Shown in pieces: positions 1-8,252 of a DNA stretch of 64,000 bases. Within the stretch, counting starts at the first letter, position 1; each line of letters begins with the position of its first letter. Source of the DNA: Alkalihalobacillus trypoxylicola (GTDB lineage: Bacteria; Bacillota; Bacilli; Bacillales; Bacillaceae_D); the NCBI RefSeq assembly GCF_001590785.1, contig NZ_LTAO01000023.1:390100-454099 (forward strand), in the 5' to 3' direction. A model generated the notes under the pieces. The model did not search any database. It was not told the DNA's origin and saw nothing but the letters and a program-made list of their open reading frames with translations. Both the position numbers and the translations under genes were made by a program.

Positions 1-483
1 CACCCTTTAGAAAACGGGAAATTTCGAATGTGGTATAAAGATGAAAAACATCACTCTCACACTTATGCAGCCGATAGTAACGATTTGTACGATTGGGAAG
101 TCGTTGGACCTGTTATTACGGACTTTCCACACGAAGGTGCAAATGTATTTCGTTTTGAGGGTTCCTATTGGATGGTAGTAGATAAATGGGCCGGACAAGC
201 AGTCTACCAATCTAATGATTTAGAGACATGGACCTATAACAACTCGGTATTTGCTGATGTAGGAATGCGAGAAGATGATCAAACGATTGGACTACATGCA
301 GATGTTCATATTAGTGACGATGCGGCCTATATCATTTACTTTACTCACCCACAAAGGTCAGAAGAAGTTGATCCACAATCTTATGAATCAAAACGAACCT
401 CTATCCAAGTAGCCAAGCTAGAAATGAAGGACCATCTATTAATTTGTAATCGAAATAAGCCATTTTCCTTTTATTTAACATAA
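1..483 (+). CDS. GH43-like glycoside hydrolase, C-terminal part
   Basis: The reading frame is open from the window edge, so the gene begins upstream; 160 codons are visible. The visible part has the repeated short beta-propeller blades expected of GH43/GH32/GH68-type glycosidases: MWYKDE followed by SHTYAADSNDLYDW, then HEGANVF, then GSYWMVVDKW, SNDLETWTY, and GLHADVHISDD before YIIYFTHP. The C-terminal end resembles a family of bacterial glycosyl hydrolases that finish with a domain ending in KPFSFYL. Such enzymes cleave plant or microbial oligosaccharides, but the substrate cannot be read from this fragment. No signal peptide can be judged because the N terminus is missing. The family call is from remembered motif similarity and is good at fold level, weaker at family level. 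Confidence 0.7.
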   Translation, partial: HPLENGKFRMWYKDEKHHSHTYAADSNDLYDWEVVGPVITDFPHEGANVFRFEGSYWMVVDKWAGQAVYQSNDLETWTYNNSVFADVGMREDDQTIGLHADVHISDDAAYIIYFTHPQRSEEVDPQSYESKRTSIQVAKLEMKDHLLICNRNKPFSFYLT

Positions 484-573
484 AAAAAGTGAAAGTTTCA
501 CTAGGACAAAGCTGATTTTTAAATCATCCCATATGAAATTTTAACTGCTGGTATGGAATAGGCTTACACACGA

Positions 574-610
574 ACAGGCCCTTTCTTCTTTTAATAAGAA
601 GGGGGCCTGT
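574..610. terminator. Hairpin after the GH43-like gene
   Basis: The arms ACAGGCCC..TTCTT and AAGAA..GGGCCTGT pair around a TTAAT loop. It lies 90 bp past the stop codon of the glycosidase gene. The T-tract is poor on both strands, so it may be a weak terminator or an RNA-stabilising hairpin. Nothing else is evident in 484-716. Confidence 0.4.
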
Positions 611-716
611 CGCATTTAAAGAGGCTCTATGTGATAACGTGAAGTTTAGAACCTTGTTTAATCAAAAAGGTGAAAACCATATTAATTTAATGACTTTGAC
701 TTTTCTCTTGCACACT

Positions 717-1130
717 TTATAAGGCTACTTTTAGCTCTAATACACTTCCCTTTTGAAAGCTTGCTAGCTTAGAAACGAATACATCTAATCTATCGAATTC
801 CGTTGTTAGATAGAAATTAGCTTGCAGTTTTTCCGGTACTTCAAGTTTATTGTCTGCACTTACTTCTATCCCAATAACTCCTACCTTGTTCTGTAAAAAG
901 AAACGTAAAGAAAGGAGAGGAGTGTCTTCTGTAAATTCTAGTCTCCAAATAAATTCTTCTTTACCGAATGATTCAATAAAATCCTTCACTCCATCTATTA
1001 GTTTCGAAATTTCACTCTCATCTAAATAAGAATCCATGATAATACTACTGTTCTGACCAACAATATTGAAGTTGGCTTCAAAAAAACGCTCATCTTCCCA
1101 TGTTTTTTTTAATGCAAATAAAGACTCCAT
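717..1130 (-). CDS. Conserved-looking small hypothetical protein (137 aa)
   Basis: This is a soluble, acidic protein with no signal peptide or membrane segment. Three consecutive ATG codons begin the frame; the third (1130) sits 9 nt after a GGAAGG ribosome site, while the first is only 3 nt away, so the third is preferred. The alternating hydrophobic pattern in the second half (IWRLEFTED, LLSLRFFLQN, VIGIEVSAD, ANFYLTTE) suggests a beta-sheet domain. It recalls small immunity-type proteins of Bacilli, but I see no diagnostic motif and assign no function. It is a lone gene beside repeat elements, with no toxin gene visible next to it. Confidence 0.6.
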   Translation of the reverse strand: MESLFALKKTWEDERFFEANFNIVGQNSSIIMDSYLDESEISKLIDGVKDFIESFGKEEFIWRLEFTEDTPLLSLRFFLQNKVGVIGIEVSADNKLEVPEKLQANFYLTTEFDRLDVFVSKLASFQKGSVLELKVAL

Positions 1131-1223
1131 CATCATCTTCCTTCCAAATTCAATCCTATTATATTTTATCGTATAAAAAGATAAATTTGTTTATTTGAAT
1201 CATTTTCATCCTTCCTATCTTCT

Positions 1224-1402
1224 AATGAAAACGGGACGATTTGGTTTTTGATTTTCACTTTAGGTAGATGCTTTCCCAAGGGCTTGTCTTCAGCTAACTC
1301 TGACTACGCTGAGCTTCGTCAGAGTGGATCTTCAGACTGCGCTCTTCCTTTAGGAGTCACTACCTACCGTTTCAATCATCGAGTTAATTCAGAAACATTC
1401 GT
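1224..1402 (+). repeat. Dispersed repeat family A, copy 1
   Basis: This intergenic unit of about 180 bp starts with TGATTTTCACTTTAGGTAG and ends near CACTACCTACCGTTTCAAT. The ends are partly complementary (GGTAG with CTACC, plus nearby TG/CA and TCC/GGA pairs), and an internal CTCTGAC/GTCAGAG stem is present, so it could fold as RNA. Copies 2-5 are at 1406, 33537, 62154 and 62467. It is followed immediately by copy 2 in tandem. Confidence 0.85.
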
Positions 1403-1405
1403 CTT

Positions 1406-1600
1406 TTAATAAAGACCGACCAATTAGGGTTTTGATTTTCACTTTTGGTAGTTGCTTTCCCAAGGGCTTGTCTTCAGCTAACTCCGACTACGCTGAGCTT
1501 CGTCAGAGTGGATCTTCAGACTGCGCTCTTCCTTTAGGAGTCACTACCTACCGTTTCAATCAACGAGTTAATTCACTTATAGAGCCATTATGAAATTCAC
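1406..1600 (+). repeat. Dispersed repeat family A, copy 2
   Basis: Almost the same sequence as copy 1 and directly downstream of it. The end of this copy (TTATAGAGCC then ATGAAATTCACT) matches the far end of copy 3 at 33.7 kb, so the full element is longer than the core and probably reaches about 200 bp. Confidence 0.85.
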
Positions 1601-1621
1601 TAATTTAATAAAACAAAGCAA

Positions 1622-1798
1622 AAAAGAGGATGAGACAATACTCATGAACAAACGTTTCCTCCCATGTTAGGTGCCCGGCTGTCCGCTAGCTTACGCCTTT
1701 CACAGAGAATCTACCCTATCAAAAAAACCCTCCTTGTTTCACAGTAAGGAGGGTTCGTGATTAGTTCTTAATGTTTGCATCCATTAAACATCATTTCA
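1622..1798 (-). repeat. Dispersed repeat family B, copy 1
   Basis: Read on the minus strand it contains TAATGGATGCAAACAT, a hairpin formed by CCTCCTTAC and AAGGAGGGTT-type arms, then AGATTCTC and GTAAGCTAGCGGACAGC. The same order occurs on the plus strand near 26.8 and 37.3 kb and on the minus strand near 9.4 kb. The hairpin has T-runs on the outside and could act as a terminator for flanking genes. With the two family A copies, this accounts for nearly all of the 730-bp gap from 1137 to 1863. Confidence 0.8.
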
Positions 1799-1863
1799 AT
1801 TTTTTCTCATGTGGTGATTTTAAAACAGGTTTTGTCCTGGTATCTTTCTCATCAGTTCTTACA

Positions 1864-4410
1864 TTAAAATTTTTCTCTCAATTTTCTATTATAGTAAAAT
1901 ACGGCAGATAGACTAAGTAAGATTAAACCTAACAATATAAATAGATAAGATGATGTAGCGGTTTTCGGTAAAAGAGAATTCGTTTCCTCATTAGGATTTT
2001 TATCTGCTACCGGCTCTTCGCCTTCGACTGGCTCTTCTCCCTCAACTGGCTCTTCGCCTTCGACTGGTTCTTCTCCCTCTACCGGCTCTTCGCCTTCGAC
2101 TGGTTCTTCTCCCTCAACTGGCTCTTCGCCTTCGACTGGTTCTTCGCCTTCGATTGGCTCCTGTTCAAACGCACCATCTTCATATAATTGACTATATAGC
2201 TCGTGATCCTTTAAAACCTGCGCATAATACTTTAAAGAAACTTCTGCGAATTCCATTGAAAATTCTGGAATTGCGGTTTCGAGTTCAGCTACTAATTCAT
2301 TCGCAAAAGCTTGGTTTCCTAAATGATTTGCAGCTCGTACATGAGCATACGCCGTTGCTTCTGCACTTGCTCGTATAAAGTTGTCTAAATCCTCTTTACC
2401 ACTAAAATCTGATGCCCCCACTTCATCTTTATAAGGAGATCGTTCTTTTACTAAAAAGGATTGTTCACCTTTTTCTAAAACACCCCAATGGATGTCGGGG
2501 TAGTTATGCATCGCAAAAACACCCTCAATGGTTCTATATGCATTAGGTCCCATCTCAGATCCATTAAACAAGTCTGAATACTCTACAGCAGAGCGACCTT
2601 GAGCTTTAATATCTAAAATAATGTCATCATCTGTAGAATCTGTTTCACCTTCAATTAACACATAATACCGATCATAGCCAAGACTCCCTAACCCAGCCCC
2701 TGTTCGACGGGCGATATCCTTAATCGTGAAATATTCCACACCGACCTCATCCAATATATCTTGAGAAAGATTCTCCAAGTAGGTAGACCAGCTTTCTTCT
2801 ATTTCTTGATATTCAGCTTCTGTAACGGATGCCAATCGATTATTCGTTAAATCAAACCTTCTACCATCCTGAAGAGTTGTCCAACTTATTAATTGATTAT
2901 TTAAAGGCTCTGCTTGAACGGATGTCGCAAAATCCCCAATAAAACCAGAAAGATTTTCACTAGTAAAATAATGCTCTCGAACTGATACTTCACCAGCTAC
3001 TACATTTTCCAAAGCACTCTGATAATATTGTGCATAATTTTGAACGATTTCCATAATGTCAGTATCATCTAATTGAAGCCTTGGCCCCACATCATTCAAT
3101 AAATACAAGCTAGTTCCAAAGTTAATTAAATCCGTATAAAATGGAGCGATTCCTACCTCATCAAAGTCATTTAATTCAAAAACAACCTCTTTAAAACGAT
3201 TTCCGTAAAAACCTATATTTTCGATATGTAAATCTCCTGTTACCCATGTACGAAAACGAGAAAGACTTGTCCATGACTCTGGTAAATCAACTACTTTATT
3301 TTTAATATCAAGGAAAAATAACGAAGCGGTTCCACGATAAAAAGCAAAAGGATTGAAAGCTAACTGCTGTAGCTTTGAATCACGAACGGACACATCATTA
3401 ATATGCGTATTCGTCTCTATCAAATGTTCGAGCAACGTTTTCATTCGTCCTTCTCCCGCTACAGGATTTAACTCACCAAGATCGATTCCTGGCTTACCAG
3501 GCAGGACAAAATCAACATCCTCAATAGCATCATAATAAGAAGCAACAGGTGAGAAATCAGCAATATTATTTCCATCTAAATTAAGCCTTATTAGAAGATT
3601 TTCTAGATTAGCAAGTGGACTAATATCAACAATTAGATTATCTCGAATGTTTAAATCTTCTAGAAGTGTCATATTTGCAAGTACTGAAATATCTTCAATT
3701 TGATTTCGTCTTACGATTAATGATTTTATTTTAGTTACATTCTCAAGCGGAGACAGGTCTTTAACTTGATTAGAATGTAAGTTAAGATTGATTAACTCTG
3801 TCAACTCTTCTAACGCCGTTATGTCTGCAATAGCGTTCTCACGAGCATTAAAATCTTTTAATTGATACAAGCTTTTTAAAGGTGTAAGATCTACAACCCG
3901 GTTATCTCGAATATCAAGGTTTTCTAAGCTTGCTAAAGACTGTACTGATTCAATCGATTCAATAGAATTACCTCTTACATCTAAAGTGACTAAATTCACC
4001 AAATTCTCTATACCTATTAAGTTTGTCAGGTTATTCTCCCTTAAATCCACTTTTTCTAATAGAGTAAGCGTTGATAATGGTATAAGATCTGATATTTCGT
4101 TTGAACGCAATTCAAGCTCCGTTAAATTCGTTAATAGCTCAATCCCTTTTAAGCTAGAGATTCCCTCATTACGTATTTTTTCAAGCTTGGTTACTTGCTC
4201 AAGCGCTTCTTTCGTTAACTCTGTATAACCCTCGTTTTCGATGCTACTAATGACCGCTTCTAACAAAGCTGCATCCTCAAATTGGGAAGCTAATTCCTCC
4301 TCAGCAGCATCTTCTTCAGCTAACTCCTCAGCTAATCCTTGACTTTGTACATAAAAAGATAAAAAGATCATGACCATTAAAATCAATAAATAATTGCGTT
4401 TGAATTTCAT
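1864..4410 (-). CDS. Surface-anchored leucine-rich repeat / DUF2252 protein
   Basis: This 848-residue exported protein has a signal peptide (about 1-28), an acidic linker, and about ten 22-residue internalin-type leucine-rich repeats (about 75-300, e.g. LENLDIRDNRVVDLTPLKSL). A DUF2252 domain follows (about 335-770), a PVEGEE repeat stalk (about 750-805), an LPKTA sortase motif, a membrane helix and a basic tail. The DUF2252 call rests on family signatures in order: FYRGTAS (~357), GDLHIENIG (~390), ELNDFDE (~414), GLGSLGYDRYYVL (~576) and DIKAQGRS. DUF2252 proteins are related in fold to kinases and aminoglycoside phosphotransferases and are normally cytosolic, so an exported, wall-anchored copy is odd. 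The start at 4410 has a GGAGG-rich site. The gene stands alone, flanked by repeats. Function unknown; adhesion through the LRR is plausible. Confidence 0.85.
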   Translation of the reverse strand: MKFKRNYLLILMVMIFLSFYVQSQGLAEELAEEDAAEEELASQFEDAALLEAVISSIENEGYTELTKEALEQVTKLEKIRNEGISSLKGIELLTNLTELELRSNEISDLIPLSTLTLLEKVDLRENNLTNLIGIENLVNLVTLDVRGNSIESIESVQSLASLENLDIRDNRVVDLTPLKSLYQLKDFNARENAIADITALEELTELINLNLHSNQVKDLSPLENVTKIKSLIVRRNQIEDISVLANMTLLEDLNIRDNLIVDISPLANLENLLIRLNLDGNNIADFSPVASYYDAIEDVDFVLPGKPGIDLGELNPVAGEGRMKTLLEHLIETNTHINDVSVRDSKLQQLAFNPFAFYRGTASLFFLDIKNKVVDLPESWTSLSRFRTWVTGDLHIENIGFYGNRFKEVVFELNDFDEVGIAPFYTDLINFGTSLYLLNDVGPRLQLDDTDIMEIVQNYAQYYQSALENVVAGEVSVREHYFTSENLSGFIGDFATSVQAEPLNNQLISWTTLQDGRRFDLTNNRLASVTEAEYQEIEESWSTYLENLSQDILDEVGVEYFTIKDIARRTGAGLGSLGYDRYYVLIEGETDSTDDDIILDIKAQGRSAVEYSDLFNGSEMGPNAYRTIEGVFAMHNYPDIHWGVLEKGEQSFLVKERSPYKDEVGASDFSGKEDLDNFIRASAEATAYAHVRAANHLGNQAFANELVAELETAIPEFSMEFAEVSLKYYAQVLKDHELYSQLYEDGAFEQEPIEGEEPVEGEEPVEGEEPVEGEEPVEGEEPVEGEEPVEGEEPVEGEEPVADKNPNEETNSLLPKTATSSYLFILLGLILLSLSAVFYYNRKLREKF
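2009..2163 (-). repeat. 18-bp tandem repeats encoding PVEGEE
   Basis: Eight consecutive PVEGEE codon blocks plus one PIEGEE variant form the wall-spanning stalk of the LRR/DUF2252 protein. At DNA level, two slightly different 18-bp versions largely alternate, giving a 36-bp higher unit. This is the kind of tract that changes copy number by slippage. Confidence 0.9.
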
Positions 4411-4649
4411 CTAGCTCCCTCCTCCTTTATTCCTTGTCCAATATAGCAGTTTTGAAGAATTCGAAGGGGAGATTTACAGATTGTTAATAGAAAGCTTACA
4501 AAATTAATAGTCTATTAAAACTACTCAACCAGTATTATAATTTCTTAGAAATATAAGGAAGATAGTTGTTATAAATATTTCATATTTTCCTAGTTTCTTC
4601 CTATTATAATAAGTAAAAAAAAGAAGCAGAATCAAAAGTATCCTTAAAC

Positions 4650-4868
4650 TCATGGGAAACCTTCACTTTCATAACAAAATCTCCCCCCTACCTTTGTAAA
4701 AAATGGGGCATTACACAAAGATTCTGGCATTATACCTTCATCACTAATTTGGTCATAATTACAAAAAAGTCGCTTTCCCTTGGGCGCGCTTGTTTCAATT
4801 TCACCTTCTTTTTCAACTAGAATGCTTTCATTTAACCAACTAAATCGATGCATTTTTTTGCAACTCAT
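4650..4868 (-). CDS. Possible small ORF (72 aa), uncertain
   Basis: The frame begins MSCKKMHRFSW and contains four cysteines. No ribosome site precedes the ATG, and no family is recognised. It lies in the otherwise empty 4411-5130 stretch, where I see only AT-rich sequence and possible promoters for the flanking divergent genes. It could be a degenerate gene remnant. Kept only as a low-confidence entry. Confidence 0.22.
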   Translation of the reverse strand: MSCKKMHRFSWLNESILVEKEGEIETSAPKGKRLFCNYDQISDEGIMPESLCNAPFFTKVGGRFCYESEGFP

Positions 4869-5133
4869 ATATACGTTTATATAAAGATAATAGTTAGAAA
4901 GGATGCGCTGCCAATATAATATTCCTTATTTATCTATATTACTCAAGCTCTTCCACTAATAATTGTTATAACAGACGAAAAATGTAGTAATCCACTCCAT
5001 ACGATTCGTCAAACTTGAATTTAAATTTTATTTTTATATAATAAAATCATCTCAATACGGAAGGGAATGAACGATGCACAGAAATCAATAGCTTAAACTC
5101 AGAGTATTTTCAAATACGGAGGTAAGTATATTG

Positions 5134-5661
5134 ATGACAAAAATTGTAACAGAACGATTACTGCTAAAAGAAATGGATAATTCCCATTCCACTAGTCTTT
5201 TTAAAATTTGGAGTGACCCTGCCGTCACTAAGTTTATGAATATTGAACGTTTTACAAGTGAAGAGCAGGCCGTTCAAATGATTGAACTACTAAAACAGCT
5301 ATCTAAAGAAAAAAAAGCGATTCGCTATTCTATTTTCCTCTCCAAAACCAACCAAATCATTGGTTCATGTGGCTTTAATTCTCTCGATTTTGAACACTTA
5401 AAAGCCGAAATAGGATATGATTTGGGTAAAGATTTTTGGGGTAAAGGATACGCTGCAGAAGCTCTTGAAAGCTTATTGAATTATGCGTTTCATTCTTTAA
5501 ATATCCAGCGAATCGAAGCCAAAATTGAGCCTGGAAATACGCCTTCTATAAAATTAGTTGAAAGATTAAATTTTCAATTCGAAGGGACATTAAGACAAGC
5601 CGAAAAATCAAAAGGAACATTTATTGATTTAAACATGTATTCAAAACTAAAAACCGATTAA
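5134..5661 (+). CDS. GNAT family N-acetyltransferase (RimJ/RimL type)
   Basis: Predicted cytosolic acetyl-CoA-dependent N-acetyltransferase of the ribosomal-protein-alanine acetyltransferase subgroup (Acetyltransf_3 type), 175 residues. Seen directly: the N-terminal strand TERLLLKEM, the family SDPAVTKFM segment, IIGSCGFNSL and IGYDLGKDFWGKGYAAEAL, which holds the pyrophosphate-binding loop (GKGYAAEA), then the NTPSIKLVERLNFQFEG helix-strand typical of the family C terminus. GGAGG at 5118 is 8 nt from a TTG (5131) and 11 nt from the ATG at 5134; either may be used. The substrate is unknown; members acetylate ribosomal proteins, small amines or antibiotics. Confidence 0.88.
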   Translation: MTKIVTERLLLKEMDNSHSTSLFKIWSDPAVTKFMNIERFTSEEQAVQMIELLKQLSKEKKAIRYSIFLSKTNQIIGSCGFNSLDFEHLKAEIGYDLGKDFWGKGYAAEALESLLNYAFHSLNIQRIEAKIEPGNTPSIKLVERLNFQFEGTLRQAEKSKGTFIDLNMYSKLKTD

Positions 5662-5696
5662 GCTATTTTTAAAGTAGATGGAGTGTGCACCTTACG

Positions 5697-6452
5697 ATGA
5701 TGACTAAACTAAAAAACTTATCACTGATAAAAAAAATCCTTCTATTATTGCTCCTCATATTGTTCATTTGTGTATCGGGATTTTTAATATGGGCTTCATT
5801 AACATTCGATGCTACTTCTGAATTAAAGGAGCAGGTTAATATCGAAGAAATTCATCAAGAAGATAGCTGGATGATATTTGCGAAAGACACATATACCCAG
5901 CAAGAAGGAATCATCATTTATCCTGGAGCTAAGGTAGAGCCAGAAGCTTATAGTTATCTTGGGCAAGAATTAGCCAACCAAGGATACTTAGTTGCGATTC
6001 CTTCCGTAACATTAAACCTTAGTATTTTTAATTTAAATAAGGCAGAGGAAATCATCTCTGAATATCCTAACCTTGAATGGTATATAGGAGGCCATTCTAT
6101 GGGTGGTGCAGCGGCTGCCATGTTTGCCGATGAACATCTAGACCTTATAGAAGGATTATTTTTCCTTGGCTCCTACCCTGGAGGTAGTGTAGATTTGTCA
6201 CAGGAATCTCTACCTGTTCTTTCAATTTATGGTGAGCTTGATGGATTAAGCACGCCGGAAAAAGTAGATGCTGCCGCGCCTTTATTGCCACCTGATACCT
6301 TCTATGAAGAAATAATTGGTGGAAATCATGCTCAGTTTGGATGGTATGGTGAACAAAAGGGAGATAACCCAGCTCAAATATCTACGATAGAACAGCAGGA
6401 TCAAATTATAGATGCCCTCCTTTCTTGGTTAGAAAGCTTAGAAAATGAATAG
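5697..6452 (+). CDS. Membrane-anchored alpha/beta hydrolase
   Basis: Predicted serine hydrolase of about 251 residues with one N-terminal membrane segment (LLLLLLILFICVSGFLIWAS), so the catalytic domain should lie outside the membrane. The nucleophile elbow is GGHSMGGAAAA, the acid is probably Asp in YGELDGLS, and the base is His in GGNHAQFGWYG. These make a complete Ser-Asp-His triad in the usual order. The domain matches the alpha/beta hydrolase group annotated as dienelactone-hydrolase-like or Abhydrolase_5; the natural ester is unknown. It follows the acetyltransferase by 35 bp and may be co-transcribed. The start is uncertain among GTG 5685 and ATGs 5697/5700; no strong ribosome site singles one out. 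Confidence 0.82.
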   Translation: MMTKLKNLSLIKKILLLLLLILFICVSGFLIWASLTFDATSELKEQVNIEEIHQEDSWMIFAKDTYTQQEGIIIYPGAKVEPEAYSYLGQELANQGYLVAIPSVTLNLSIFNLNKAEEIISEYPNLEWYIGGHSMGGAAAAMFADEHLDLIEGLFFLGSYPGGSVDLSQESLPVLSIYGELDGLSTPEKVDAAAPLLPPDTFYEEIIGGNHAQFGWYGEQKGDNPAQISTIEQQDQIIDALLSWLESLENE

Positions 6453-6459
6453 GATACAA

Positions 6460-6490
6460 ATCGAGAAGCTTACACTTCTCGATTTTTTAT
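6460..6490 (+). terminator. Rho-independent terminator after the hydrolase
   Basis: A perfect hairpin, ATCGAGAAG - CTTACA - CTTCTCGAT, is followed by six T. It closes the acetyltransferase/hydrolase unit. The following 6491-6700 is non-coding as far as I can see. Confidence 0.9.
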
Positions 6491-6709
6491 TTACTTAAGA
6501 TTTCCCCTATGACCATTTATTATAAAGGGCATACTTTTCGCTTTCAAAGGTTTGGAAAAGTACCGTTCCTTTCATTAGGGCTCTGGCTTTTGACTCTTCC
6601 TCGTTTCACCACGGCTTTTCCTTCCGATCAGACTTTGCTTTTCACTCTTTTCTTGCTCGGAGCTTTTTCTGTCCAATTATTCTAAATGCTGAACATTAAA
6701 GAGTCTTTC

Positions 6710-6795
6710 TTCTTAATCTTTAAGAATGGGTATAAGTAAACTTTATGTTTCTTAAGATTTTCTTTTCTCTTATCTTATTTTTGATATCTATACTT
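6710..6795 (+). promoter_or_regulatory. Putative promoter/operator region of the van-like cluster
   Basis: A perfect inverted repeat TTCTTAA-TCT-TTAAGAA (6710-6726) is followed by TATGTTTCTTAAGATTTTC (6744-6762) and a possible -10 TATACT near 6791. The segment TATG-TTCTTAAGRTTT occurs again upstream of the ligase gene at 9744. Shared TTCTTAAG-containing sites before two units of one cluster suggest binding by the cluster's own VanR-like regulator. This is inference from sequence sharing only. Confidence 0.45.
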
Positions 6796-6818
6796 CTTTT
6801 TATAAAGGAGTGAATTCA

Positions 6819-7715
6819 ATGTCTAATAAATTATTATTTCTTACTATACCATTTACTATGATCCTTTCTATTTCCATAATTAACGTCACACAAGTGGAAG
6901 ATGATTTTATTCATCTTCTATTAGATATGAATACAAATACAATTGTAGTCGAGCATCATATTGATTAAGCTGTTCCTATCGCTAGTCTTTCTAAGCTAAT
7001 GGTTGAATATATTTTGCTAGAGCACATAGAGCTAGGTGCTGTAAATTGGAATGACGATGTTCAAATTAGTTCTCATGCGGTTCGACAAGAAGGTGTGAAG
7101 ATAGAATTAATCGAAGGAGACTTTGTTTCATTAAAGGATTTATACATGGCTATGCGTTTACCTTCAGCTAACAATGCAACCGTAGCTATAGCAGAGCATA
7201 TTAGTGGTTCTGAGGAAAGCTTTACCATACTAATGAATGAGAAAGCTCAGGAATTAGGTTTGTCGAGTACACAATTTGTTAACGCAACTGGACTTACTGG
7301 TCATGAAAAAAGCAATACAATGAGTGCTAGAGATATTTCTACTTTGGCATCAAAGCTCATTACAAAATATCCAAGTGTGTTAGAGTCCTCTTCTATTCCC
7401 TTTTACACGTTAGAATATTTGGACCAGGAAATTGAAACGACTAATCATATGCTAACGAAAAATAGCCTCATGTTTGATGGGTTAGATGGGCTAAAAACAG
7501 GATATACAAATGAATCAGGCTTCAGCTTTATTGGAACAGCACAACAAAATGGACAGCGTTATGTGACCGTCGTTTTAGGAACTCCTCATTATGATTCACG
7601 TTTTATAGAAACAAAAAAGCTTCTCTCGGACGCTTTTGAAGAAAAATACGTACCTTCTATTGAATCTATTATTGTTTTTTTACAGGAGATAAAAGCAAAA
7701 TTATGGCTAAACTAA
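6819..7715 (+). pseudogene. D-alanyl-D-alanine carboxypeptidase (S11) broken by an in-frame TAA
   Basis: The start ATG (6819) follows AAAGGAG by 8 nt and encodes a signal peptide. After 49 codons there is a TAA at 6966-6968, and the same frame continues for 249 more codons with the whole peptidase core. The three S11 (PBP5-type) motifs are intact downstream: SLSK (Ser-x-x-Lys, just after the stop), SAN in PSANNATVA, and KTG in GLKTGYTNESG. One base change (AAA to TAA in ..HHID-stop-AVPIAS..) explains the break, since Lys is common there in relatives. The C-terminal beta domain of PBP5 is missing or very short. Intact enzymes remove the terminal D-Ala from peptidoglycan stems, the VanY-like step of a resistance cluster. 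As written, no active enzyme is made unless the stop is read through or is a sequence error. Confidence 0.85.
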
Positions 7716-8242
7716 ATAGACTTTTTCAAAAAATAAAAAAAAATTTCGTAGGTATATACAGGCGCTTAAAGCATGACCTTTTAGTTAATATGATAGGTAG
7801 ATCCTTCTTAACGACTAGAAGCGTAAGAAAATTAGTCTATCGACTAGCAGGGATGCAAATCAAAACGAATGAAATTCGTCCTAACTGTACGATAATAGGA
7901 AATCAATTAACTCTCCAAAAAGGTGTCTTAATTAATTATAATGTATTTATTGACTGTAAAGAATTAGTCAAAATTGGAGAAAGAACATTCATCGCATTTG
8001 GTGTTCATATATGTACGTCTACACATAAAATCGGCCACTCTGAAAAAAGAGCAGGTGATGCAACGAACAATCCTGTATGGATAGGAAAAGGGTGCTGGAT
8101 TGGAGCAAATGCAACTATTCTGCCTGGTTCTCATATTGGTGATGGTTGTGTCATTGCAGCGGGTTCTTTAGTGAAGGGTAAATGCTTACCAAATCATTTA
8201 TACGCAGGGGTTCCAGCAAAGCCTATAAAAAAATTACCATAA
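7703..8242 (+). CDS. Hexapeptide-repeat acyltransferase (WcaF/CatB-like)
   Basis: A 179-residue left-handed beta-helix acetyltransferase. The N-terminal third is basic and helical (KLNRLFQKIKK...). The rest is built of hexad repeats (CTIIGN, VLINYN, VKIGER), ending with VWIGKGCWIGANATILPGS and VIAAGSLVKG, then the AGVPAKPIKK tail that is diagnostic for maltose/galactoside/serine O-acetyltransferase relatives. The catalytic His is probably in STHKIGH. The start overlaps the end of the carboxypeptidase frame, and the next gene (kinase) begins 11 bp later, so it belongs to the same unit. In relatives the acceptor is a sugar or antibiotic; here peptidoglycan or another envelope sugar is only a guess. 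Not a standard member of described van clusters. Confidence 0.85.
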   Translation: MAKLNRLFQKIKKNFVGIYRRLKHDLLVNMIGRSFLTTRSVRKLVYRLAGMQIKTNEIRPNCTIIGNQLTLQKGVLINYNVFIDCKELVKIGERTFIAFGVHICTSTHKIGHSEKRAGDATNNPVWIGKGCWIGANATILPGSHIGDGCVIAAGSLVKGKCLPNHLYAGVPAKPIKKLP

Positions 8243-8252
8243 GGAGATTTTT

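Noticed and set aside
1224-1600. Family A copies 1 and 2 as a CRISPR array
   Set aside because: Only two long units with no short regular spacers and no cas genes.
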